DNA from: Flavobacteriaceae bacterium HL-DH10
GTDB lineage: Bacteria > Bacteroidota > Bacteroidia > Flavobacteriales > Flavobacteriaceae
NCBI GenBank assembly: GCA_031826515.1
Contig: CP134536.1
Coordinates: 2,734,501-2,798,500, forward strand
Direction: 5' to 3'
Length of the DNA stretch: 64,000 bases
A model generated the notes under the pieces. That model saw only the letters and a program-made list of their open reading frames with translations, ran no database searches and was not told the origin of the DNA. Within the stretch, counting starts at the first letter, position 1; the number at the start of each line of letters is the position of its first letter. A program made the position numbers and the translations under genes. Positions 46,828-54,243 of the stretch are shown one piece after another.

Positions 46828-47445
46828 TCAAGCAATTTTCTCTAATCCACCTGGGAATGGTCTGTAAGCATAATATTGTAACACTTCTTCAATAGCTAAT
46901 TTTAGTGCTTTATTTATTGGAGTAAAAACATTACCCATATTAAAATCTATTTGCGATAATTGCATATAGTAATCTGTAAATATTGGAATATACAATCCGT
47001 TGTTAATAGCTTCGGTTGTATCTTGATATAAATCAGGTTGGTTTTCTTTAATAATTTTGCAGGTTACTAAACGTTGCTTCCCGTATTTGTCGTTAGTTGC
47101 AGCATAACCAAAAAGTCTGCAAATAAGCCCACGGTATTTGTAATTGCTACAACGCCCCATCGTACTATCGACCAGATTTAACGGACTATAAATATGGCAA
47201 ATAGGTTGCGTTTCTTTGGAGTTTAGTGTTTTAAGTGTGATTTCTGCTTGTCCATTTAAAAACAAATAAAAAGCCCATGGTAAAAATTCTAAAGGAGAGG
47301 CTTCCATAGTTGGGTTGGTACAGCAATTGCCGCATCCTGTTAAGCAGTGTAATTGTGAGTTGTTTTGAAATTCTGAAATCTCTAAATCTAACTTATTAAA
47401 TAATTCTTCAACCAATTTCACCCTGCGTTCTATAGACATATTCAT
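46828..47445 (-). CDS. YkgJ-family cysteine-cluster protein
   Basis: The 205-aa protein has a first Cys cluster CLTGCGNCC near residue 30 and others at CHIYSPL, RCSNY, ICRLFGY and TCKII, the pattern of the zinc/iron-chelating YkgJ (UPF0153) family. Function is unknown; a metal-cluster role is inferred. Start ATG 47445, with a second Met two codons later. It is an isolated minus-strand gene. Confidence 0.85.
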   Translation of the reverse strand: MNMSIERRVKLVEELFNKLDLEISEFQNNSQLHCLTGCGNCCTNPTMEASPLEFLPWAFYLFLNGQAEITLKTLNSKETQPICHIYSPLNLVDSTMGRCSNYKYRGLICRLFGYAATNDKYGKQRLVTCKIIKENQPDLYQDTTEAINNGLYIPIFTDYYMQLSQIDFNMGNVFTPINKALKLAIEEVLQYYAYRPFPGGLEKIA

Positions 47446-47520
47446 TTTTAGTGAATGTACGCTATAACTCTTCGGTTTGTTAGGTTGTTTGTTTTTAATT
47501 TAAAAAGAGATGTTTTTTAC

Positions 47521-48192
47521 TTAAAGACTCATGATTTCAATGTTTCGAAAATCAATAGGAAATCCTTCATATTGCAGCAGAATTCTGCCATTTAAAACAG
47601 AAACGTCTGTGCCAGAATTAACTAATGTTCCGTTAAGTTTTTGTTCAATGAAGCCATCTTTACAAGTAATAACAATAGAATTCCATTCACCAATGGGATT
47701 TTCTGCATCAATAAATCGTTTTGATACAACACTTCTACCTGATTCTGTTTTTTTACCGTTAACATTTATTGTAACGCCTTGAAGCAATATAAAATCGCCA
47801 GTACCACCTTCTTTAACTTGAAATTGAACACCTTTTGGCCATAACGTATCACGTGCTTTTTTATTTACTAAATACATTACACCACTATTCTTTTTATTGT
47901 TCTTTCTGGCATACAAAGTATCTGTGTTCCATTTGAATTCTAAAGTTAATTCGAAATTTTTAAATGATTTTTTAGTCATTAAGTATCCAGCATCTTTACC
48001 ATACAAGCGTATCATATTGTTTTCAACTTTAAAAACTTCAGAAGCCTTGTTGTGTTTGCCTGTTTTAGCTTCAAAAGCATACCAACCTTTTAAATTTGTT
48101 GAATTAAAAAGGTTTTTGGTTTTTTGAGTATATCCTAGTTGAAAACCTAAAAGGAATAGAAGAAGTAAAAAATGACACAAAAAGTGTTTCAT
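47521..48192 (-). CDS. DUF1080 (3-keto-disaccharide hydrolase-like) secreted protein
   Basis: The 223-aa protein has a signal peptide (FLCHFLLLLFLLGFQLGYTQ) and a single concanavalin-like DUF1080 domain: LFNSTNLKGWYAFEAKTGK, YLMTKKSFKNFELTLEFKW, NSGVMYLV, and the final GRILLQYEGFPIDFRNIEI. Members bind or hydrolyse sugars. It starts two bases before the small lipoprotein gene ends, suggesting one transcript. Confidence 0.87.
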   Translation of the reverse strand: MKHFLCHFLLLLFLLGFQLGYTQKTKNLFNSTNLKGWYAFEAKTGKHNKASEVFKVENNMIRLYGKDAGYLMTKKSFKNFELTLEFKWNTDTLYARKNNKKNSGVMYLVNKKARDTLWPKGVQFQVKEGGTGDFILLQGVTINVNGKKTESGRSVVSKRFIDAENPIGEWNSIVITCKDGFIEQKLNGTLVNSGTDVSVLNGRILLQYEGFPIDFRNIEIMSL

Positions 48193-48194
48193 AT

Positions 48195-48419
48195 TTAATA
48201 AGGCTTATAAATGGCTCCAGTAGCAAAGTCTACTATAGTGCCTGGTAAGAAAAGAAGAATGTCTGCAATTAAAGCAACTACTCTAATATCTCTTTGTTGT
48301 TGTCCAGGAGCTGGTTTTGTTTTTTGATGTGAGTTTATCGGACCTCCAAAAACGGTCGCGCAATTAGTAAGTGTTAATGCTATTAATAAAATGGTAATAA
48401 TTCTAGCTGTTTTTCTCAT
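48195..48419 (-). CDS. Small lipoprotein, YceK-like
   Basis: The 74-aa product (ATG 48419) has a lipoprotein signal ending in ALTLTNC (Cys 16), then ATVFGG and a hydrophobic C-terminal segment ADILLFLPGTIVDFATGAIY. This layout resembles YceK/YidQ-type small lipoproteins. The ATG at 48443 would add eight polar residues and is less likely. It lies directly upstream of the DUF1080 gene. Confidence 0.72.
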   Translation of the reverse strand: MRKTARIITILLIALTLTNCATVFGGPINSHQKTKPAPGQQQRDIRVVALIADILLFLPGTIVDFATGAIYKPY

Positions 48420-48444
48420 GTGTTTATATTTATTATTTTTCACC

Positions 48445-48458
48445 CCGATAGCTATCGG
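48445..48458. repeat. 14-bp palindrome of a dispersed repeat
   Basis: CCGATAGCTATCGG is a perfect palindrome in the leader of the small lipoprotein gene. Similar GATAGCTATC elements occur in flavobacterial intergenic repeats. Confidence 0.55.
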
Positions 48459-48570
48459 TAGTCATCTCAAGCAGCTTCTTAATCTTTCTCTTGGGTATCA
48501 AATTTAGTTATAGATATTTCATTTGTAAGGCATTTTAAAGACACACCAAGTTAGTTGTTTTTTTTAAAAC

Positions 48571-48602
48571 AAAAAACCACCTTGTTTTTACAAAGTGGTT
48601 TG
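48571..48602 (-). terminator. Terminator of the FKBP gene
   Basis: AAACCAC...GTGGTTT stem; on the minus strand it is followed by a T-run. Sequence CCACCTTGTTTT...ACAAAGTGG is shared with the htpG terminator at 54163. Confidence 0.82.
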
Positions 48603-48625
48603 ATTTATAATATAAAAATTATGTT

Positions 48626-49453
48626 TTAGTTTACAGAAAGCAGTTCAATATCAAAAATTATAACAGATCCACCTGGTATTACAGAAACATCAGTATTTCC
48701 ATAAGCTAAATGGGATGGTATAATCAGGGTTCCGCTTCCGCCTTCTTTAAAATAAGTAATACCTTCAGAAAAACCTGTTATTAAATTTTTTAAATCGAAA
48801 CTTACGCTTTGTGAGCTTTCATCAAATATATTACCATTTGTAAAATAGCCTTTGTAAGTTATAGATACATTGTCTGTAATGGTTGGCTGCGTACCTTCAC
48901 CTACAACATCCATGGTGTAATATAGCCCAGAACTAGTTTTTTCTGCTACTAAATCGTTATCTGCTATATATGTTTGAATTTCTTGATCATTTTCAGTTTC
49001 GTAGTTCACGTAAATAAGTTCGATATCAAAAATAATTACAGAACCCGCAGGTATTGCACCATTATTATTGCCACCGTATGCTAAATGTGCAGGAATCAAA
49101 AGTTTTCCTTTACCACCTTCACTAAAATAGCTAAGACCTTCAATCCATCCTGGAATAAGATTTTGTAAACTGCTAAATGAAAATCCATCTACACTTTCAT
49201 CAAAAACAGTTCCGTTGGTTAGGTAACCTTTGTATGCCACTTTAACTCTATCAGTCGCGATTGGGTTTTCTCCGTTACCTTGCTCATCAATTACATAATA
49301 CAGTCCTGTACTGCTTTTTTGTGCGTTTAAATTATTCTCAGCAATATAAGCTTGAATGTCTTCATCGTTTTTAGTAGTGTAATCTACAGGTGCATTATCT
49401 TTACTACAAGATGTTATTAAAATTAAAGTAAATGCAATTAAAATGTTTTTCAT
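48626..49453 (-). CDS. Tandem FKBP-type peptidyl-prolyl isomerase lipoprotein
   Basis: The 275-aa protein starts at ATG 49453 with a lipoprotein signal (NILIAFTLILITSC, Cys 16). Two FKBP domains follow, about residues 75-148 and 195-270, each with a helical lead-in containing YIAxNxL. Domain 1 keeps VAYKGYLTNGTVFDES, the active Trp (PGWIEGL) and HLAYG. Domain 2 keeps ITYKGYFTNGNIFDES and HLAYG but has Phe for Trp (TGFSEGI). It arose by internal duplication. It should assist envelope protein folding. Confidence 0.92.
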   Translation of the reverse strand: MKNILIAFTLILITSCSKDNAPVDYTTKNDEDIQAYIAENNLNAQKSSTGLYYVIDEQGNGENPIATDRVKVAYKGYLTNGTVFDESVDGFSFSSLQNLIPGWIEGLSYFSEGGKGKLLIPAHLAYGGNNNGAIPAGSVIIFDIELIYVNYETENDQEIQTYIADNDLVAEKTSSGLYYTMDVVGEGTQPTITDNVSITYKGYFTNGNIFDESSQSVSFDLKNLITGFSEGITYFKEGGSGTLIIPSHLAYGNTDVSVIPGGSVIIFDIELLSVN

Positions 49454-49520
49454 GTTTTTTTTGAGCAAATATAATAATACGATTACTATTGCCTAATTTT
49501 TAGGCTTTATAAGTGGGGTG

Positions 49521-50480
49521 TTAATTATTGTTCTTCCGTTCGTTATTTAAAATAGCACTCACCGCTTGTTTATATTTAAACGGATTAGTAGCCTTTTTTA
49601 TAGCTTTATATGTTTTTTGAGGATTAGAACACGATTGCGAAAAGAATTCCCAAAAGCCTAACATTTTCATTTTAATAGGTGTTGGTCCGGAAAGATAGTC
49701 GTCGTATTGTGTGTATATGGTATTGTGGAATTCTTCAAAAATATCCCATCGGTTTTTTGGATATTCGGTGGTGTCATTTTTTATCATTTGCGGCAGAAAT
49801 GGGTCGGCAATTAATCCGCGACCAATCATAAAATGATCTAAACTAGGAAAACGGGCTTGCATACTTTTAAAAGCCCCCACACTTGTAATGTCTCCGTTAT
49901 AATATAATTTGTGTTTGGTATTCGTGATACAACGTTCGAAAGCATCCAAATCTACAGGACCTTTGTACAATTGTTTACCTATTCTGGCATGAATCGCAAT
50001 ATTTTTTAACGGGTACTGATTTAAAATAGGAAAGACCTCCAGGATTTCTTCAGCATTCTCATAACCCATACGCATTTTCATAGATACTAAAATATCGGTT
50101 TCCTTATGAGCGCGTTCTAAAATAGTATTGATTTTTTCAGGATTGCAAATTAACCCCGAACCCATTCCAGATTTTGCAACCATAGGATATGGACATCCTA
50201 AATTCCAGTTTAATTCTTTATACCCCAAGCCTTGCACATACTTAGCAACAAACAAAAACTCATCAGCATCATTGGTAATAATTTGTGGTATAACCTCTAA
50301 TGTGGTATTGTTTTCTGGTAGTATATCGTTTTGATAGGAAGCTTTAATTTTTAACTTGCCATTTAACCGTATATAAGGCGAATAAAACGTATCAATACCT
50401 CCAAAATAATGATGGAACGCATTACGAAATCTAAAATCGGTAAACCCTTGTAATGGCGAAGAAAGTAATGTAAAACCCAT
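49521..50480 (-). CDS. tRNA-dihydrouridine synthase
   Basis: The 319-aa TIM-barrel flavoenzyme reduces uridine in tRNA D-loops. Motifs are SSPLQGFTDFRFRNAF at the N-terminus, the catalytic-Cys block LNWNLGCPYPMVAKSGMGSG (Cys near residue 94), VSMKMRMG, NIAIHARIGKQLYKG and YNGDITSVGAF, MIGRGLIADPF. The GCP-x-x-M pattern and length fit the DusC-like branch. The target position is not determinable. Confidence 0.92.
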   Translation of the reverse strand: MGFTLLSSPLQGFTDFRFRNAFHHYFGGIDTFYSPYIRLNGKLKIKASYQNDILPENNTTLEVIPQIITNDADEFLFVAKYVQGLGYKELNWNLGCPYPMVAKSGMGSGLICNPEKINTILERAHKETDILVSMKMRMGYENAEEILEVFPILNQYPLKNIAIHARIGKQLYKGPVDLDAFERCITNTKHKLYYNGDITSVGAFKSMQARFPSLDHFMIGRGLIADPFLPQMIKNDTTEYPKNRWDIFEEFHNTIYTQYDDYLSGPTPIKMKMLGFWEFFSQSCSNPQKTYKAIKKATNPFKYKQAVSAILNNERKNNN

Positions 50481-50798
50481 GTATTATTTATGTGGCGCAA
50501 AGATAAACTATATTTTGTTTTTTAGGCGTTTAAACACGTTTTCGTCTATGCGCTCTTTCCTGAAAAAATCAGGGAGCTTAAATATTTAGCCTGCGGTGAG
50601 CGCAGTCGAACCGTTCAATCGTTAACGCAACTATCAACTAAGGTTGTTTGTACCGATGTATAGATTGGTTAATTTGCTGTGTAGTTGTGAAAATAACGAA
50701 GATTTTACGAGTTATTTGTTGTTTCAACTAAAGGGAGGAATCACAAAACATGAGCAACTAATGCGATTCCTCGTGCCTCGGAATGATATAGTGCGGAT
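50481..50798. repeat. Gap with dispersed repeat elements
   Basis: GGTGAGCGCAGTCGAACC (50595-50612) belongs to the GAGCGCAGTCGA family. GGAGGAATCACA (about 50734-50745) and TGCGATTCCTCGTGCC (50762-50777) are inverted copies of a second family with the GGAATGA end. No gene is visible. Confidence 0.6.
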
Positions 50799-51278
50799 TT
50801 AAATCAATTCTATGGTATCAATTATAAGTTTAAAATCTTCATTTTTTTTATTACTAATTAAAAATGTAATTTGCTCGATAAAATCATGTGAAAAGTTAGG
50901 CGTATTAAGGCGTTTTCCTCTAAATGAAGGATACATGTCTTTCAAAGCAATTTCAACAACCTGCCATTCATTGGTAGTTGAAAATGTAGTGATATAAGAA
51001 TAATAATTACTTGTGTTATCCTTAACTCTAAACTGATAATTTTTGCCATCACCTTTTAGTCTAATTTTTATAGATCTATATTTTGCTACTTCGACTTTTT
51101 CAAACTGATATTGAACAGATGAGAAACCACCATTGTTTTCTAAAGACACATGGCCTTCAAATACACCGAATCCATCAGCGTTGAGTTTAAATTCACTCGA
51201 CGATATGCCTCCCATAACTACATCATCTACAACATTCCAATCTTGAATGTCTGCGTCTTTATTAAAATCAAAAATCAT
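50799..51278 (-). CDS. CIA30-family protein
   Basis: The 159-aa protein (ATG 51278; MIFDFNKDADIQDWNVVDDV) matches the CIA30 / NADH:ubiquinone oxidoreductase intermediate-associated family: VMGGISSSEF, FEGHVSLENNGGFSSVQYQF, and YKSI-like RLKGDGKNYQFRV. It is a beta-sandwich, carbohydrate-binding-like fold. In bacteria no complex I link is established. The upstream ATG at 51302 adds eight residues and is less likely. Confidence 0.85.
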   Translation of the reverse strand: MIFDFNKDADIQDWNVVDDVVMGGISSSEFKLNADGFGVFEGHVSLENNGGFSSVQYQFEKVEVAKYRSIKIRLKGDGKNYQFRVKDNTSNYYSYITTFSTTNEWQVVEIALKDMYPSFRGKRLNTPNFSHDFIEQITFLISNKKNEDFKLIIDTIELI

Positions 51279-51516
51279 TTTGGAGTTTATTACTTGTAAC
51301 AAAATTAGAATAAATATGATGTATTTTATTATTTAATTAAATTTTGTTTATTAATTATTCAATAGAATTAAACAAAATATTGTTCTTATTAAAGAACTAT
51401 TTTAGATAAACTAATGAGAGTTTATTGTTTTTTATTTGGTTAGTCTTAATGAATCAAAATGATTTTGATATGAAATCGGCATACCAATAGCTAATATTTA
51501 CTAAAAGTATGATTTT

Positions 51517-51675
51517 TTAGAAACATGTACCAGGTATAGGTTTTTCAATACAATTTCCATCCCCAAAGCAAACTGTTTCTGTTTCGCAACCTCCTTCCTG
51601 CTTGGTGCAAGAAATAAAGCTTAGGGCAATAATGGCTAATGTAATTATGTGTTTTAATTTAGCTAATGTCTTCAT
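51517..51675 (-). CDS. 52-aa cysteine-rich lipoprotein
   Basis: A short ORF from ATG 51675 has a clear lipoprotein signal (IITLAIIALSFISC, Cys 23). The mature part is only 30 residues with four more Cys (GGCETETVCFGDGNC and GTCF). The cysteines could form disulfides. No known family. The signal peptide and compact Cys pattern support it as a real gene; expression is unproven. Confidence 0.6.
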   Translation of the reverse strand: MKTLAKLKHIITLAIIALSFISCTKQEGGCETETVCFGDGNCIEKPIPGTCF

Positions 51676-51823
51676 TTGTTTTTTATTTAAGAATATGTCG
51701 TTTATAATTATCGCTAATGGCATAGGTATGAAATCGTTTTAATATTGAAATAAATTCAACATAAATATTTCATATCTAACGTCAAACGAATGTAGTAGAA
51801 AACTTTTACAAAATCAAGTTTTC

Positions 51824-54019
51824 TTACAAAACTAACAATCCATTTTCTCTCAAAACAAGCATAGGTTTAGAGAACCAAAACAATTCAAAATCTTCAAACT
51901 GGGTTTCAAAATCTGTTTTTAATTGTGAAAACGATTGTAGTCTATCGTTATAAGGACTTAGCGATGTTTCTAAACGGTCTAAAAACCAGTTGCCTTTGTC
52001 TTTATCGGTAACAATGCTAAAGCTGTTGCTGGTGTTATGAAAGGTTAATTCTAAAAGGTGTTTCTTTTTTTTAGAAAATGCGTTAACCAAAGGCATATTA
52101 CCTAGCCAAACTATTTTAGCGTTTGGTTTTATATTAAAAGTAACAGGCGTTTCTAAGCTGTCATAAATAAAATCTTGATGGATACTGGTGTCTGGTATTT
52201 TAAAATCGAACCAATCTTGCAGCGGTAAATCAAAACCAATACCGTGCATATAATTAAATAATGATTTTTTTAATCCGAAACTAAATTGGTTGTGGTCTAT
52301 ACCTGTGGTGTCGGTAAAATCGATATCGTTATTCGCAAATTTAATATCCTTGTAATTTGGGATAATATTATAAGCTTCAGGTTTTAATCCAATAGGGCTG
52401 TGTGCTGTTAATGCAAACTGATGCCAGAACCCCGATTGTAAAACACCAACTTCAAAGAGCTGACGCACCATTTCTAAACTATCAATGGTCTCTTTAACGG
52501 TTTGTGTTGGGTAGCCGTACATTAAATAGGTGTGCACCATAATATTGACTTCGGTAAAATTACGCGTTACTTGCGCCACTTGCTCTACGGTAACACCTTT
52601 ATCAATCAGTTTTAATAAGCGATCTGAAGCTACTTCGAGTCCGCCAGAAACCGCAATACAACCCGAAGCTTTTAGTAGCAAGCATAAATCTTTGGTGAAG
52701 TTCTTTTCAAAACGAATATTCGTCCACCAGGTTACCGTTAGTTTTCGTTTTATAATTTCAAGAGATAATGCTTTCATTAATGAAGGTGGAGCTGCTTCGT
52801 CTACAAAATGAAATCCGGTTTCTTGGGTTTGCGAAATAAGTTGCTCCATACGGTCTACCAGAAGTTTGGCAGCAATGGGTTCGTAAATTTTTATATAGTC
52901 TAACGAAATATCACAAAAGGTACATTTCCCCCAATAGCAACCGTGAGCCATGGTGAGTTTGTTCCATCTGCCATCGCTCCAAAGGCTATGCATAGGGTTT
53001 GCAATTTCTATAACCGAAATATATTGGTCTAATAATAAATCGGAATAATCAGGTGTGCCAATATCACTTTGTTTGTAGTCTGGTTTTGTGCTGTTGTTTT
53101 TATAAACGACTTTGCCGTTTTCTAAAAGAAAGGTGCGTTTAAATTCACTAGACTCACTTCTACTGCGCTCAGTGTGACAAACATGGTTGTACAGTAGTTC
53201 AATAGGCAATTCACCATCATCAAGTGTTATAAAATCGAAAAACTCAAAAACGCGTACATCAGAAACCGAACGTAATTCTGTATTTGGAAATCCGCCACCC
53301 ATGGCAATTTTTATGTTCGGGTAGTTGGTTTTAATATGTTGTGCACAACGAAATGCGCTGTATAAATTACCAGGAAACGGCACCGAAAAGCAAACCAATT
53401 TTGGCTGTATCTTTTTTAGTGTATCGTCTAAAATATTTAAGGTGATATCGTCTATGTAAGTGGTCTCTTCTTGAAGATTGGCGTACAATTCATCAAACGA
53501 ATTGGCACTTAAACCTAAACGTTCAGCATACCGACTAAAGCCAAAATTGGAGTCGATACATTCAATAATAAAATCGGATAAATCTTCCAGATATAAGGTT
53601 GCTAAGTGTTTCGCTTTGTCTTGTAAACCCATAGAACCAAACGCCCAATCTAAATCGTCTAATTGTTCAAATCGAGAGGCTTGTGGTAAAAAGTTATCTG
53701 AACAAATTTGTCTGGCAAAACTTGGTTTTTTACCTTGTAAAAAGGCTATAATATCATCTAACGGTTGTAAATAATTGTCTTTTAGCGTGTAGATTCTTTG
53801 GGCGTTTTCAGTTTTAATTTGATTGGTATCAAAAGCCAGATCAAAAAGTGCTGAAAATGTTTCTTTTGAAAATAAATTGAGAATCACTTCAATACCCAAA
53901 TCCATTTGAAACGCGCCAATATTTTTGGTGTTTAAAAATCCTTTTAAGTAGGTGGTAGCAGGATACGGTGTGTTTAATTGCGTAAACGGTGGCGTTATGA
54001 GTAAAAGGTTTGTCTTCAA
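51824..54019 (-). CDS. B12-binding-type radical SAM protein
   Basis: The 731-aa protein has an N-terminal cobalamin-binding-like Rossmann region (TPPFTQLNTPYPATTYLKGF; MGGGFPNTEL near residue 245) and a radical SAM core with CYWGKCTFC (CX4CX2C, near residue 367), GGLEVASDRLL and YLMYGYPTQT. The reaction is unknown. Residues 281-288 (CHTERSRS) are encoded by an inserted dispersed repeat, without breaking the frame. The CX4CX2C spacing differs from the usual CX3CX2C, but variants like this occur in B12-type enzymes. It is a single gene. Confidence 0.85.
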   Translation of the reverse strand: MKTNLLLITPPFTQLNTPYPATTYLKGFLNTKNIGAFQMDLGIEVILNLFSKETFSALFDLAFDTNQIKTENAQRIYTLKDNYLQPLDDIIAFLQGKKPSFARQICSDNFLPQASRFEQLDDLDWAFGSMGLQDKAKHLATLYLEDLSDFIIECIDSNFGFSRYAERLGLSANSFDELYANLQEETTYIDDITLNILDDTLKKIQPKLVCFSVPFPGNLYSAFRCAQHIKTNYPNIKIAMGGGFPNTELRSVSDVRVFEFFDFITLDDGELPIELLYNHVCHTERSRSESSEFKRTFLLENGKVVYKNNSTKPDYKQSDIGTPDYSDLLLDQYISVIEIANPMHSLWSDGRWNKLTMAHGCYWGKCTFCDISLDYIKIYEPIAAKLLVDRMEQLISQTQETGFHFVDEAAPPSLMKALSLEIIKRKLTVTWWTNIRFEKNFTKDLCLLLKASGCIAVSGGLEVASDRLLKLIDKGVTVEQVAQVTRNFTEVNIMVHTYLMYGYPTQTVKETIDSLEMVRQLFEVGVLQSGFWHQFALTAHSPIGLKPEAYNIIPNYKDIKFANNDIDFTDTTGIDHNQFSFGLKKSLFNYMHGIGFDLPLQDWFDFKIPDTSIHQDFIYDSLETPVTFNIKPNAKIVWLGNMPLVNAFSKKKKHLLELTFHNTSNSFSIVTDKDKGNWFLDRLETSLSPYNDRLQSFSQLKTDFETQFEDFELFWFSKPMLVLRENGLLVL
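53155..53179. repeat. Dispersed repeat inside the radical SAM gene, in frame
   Basis: It shares ACTGCGCTCAGTGTGACA exactly with the copy inside topB (9148-9165); only one base differs over 25. It is read on the opposite strand here, as CHTERSRS. Confidence 0.85.
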
Positions 54020-54162
54020 AATTATTTATCGATATAGATGACAAATATAGTTGAAAAGATGACGTGTGTAAGCAATCTTATGGTGTTTGCTATAGTTTTT
54101 AGATTTGTTTATTAAAGAACTTATCTGTGTCTTATACCAAAATTCAAATTGCCATTAAAACA

Positions 54163-54195
54163 AAAAAACCACCTTGTTTTCACAAAGTGGTTTTG
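54163..54195 (-). terminator. Terminator of htpG
   Basis: AAAACCAC and GTGGTTTT form the stem, with seven A upstream giving the T-run on the minus strand. The core matches the FKBP-gene terminator at 48571. Confidence 0.85.
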
Positions 54196-54210
54196 GTTTT
54201 ATAATAGGAT

Positions 54211-54238
54211 GAGATTCCTGCCTTCGCAAGAATGACAA
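54211..54238. repeat. Dispersed intergenic repeat (GATTCCTGCCTTCGC type)
   Basis: GAGATTCCTGCCTTCGCAAG followed by AATGACAA resembles a repeat family frequent between genes in flavobacteria. It lies between htpG and its terminator. Confidence 0.6.
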
Positions 54239-54243
54239 AAGGT

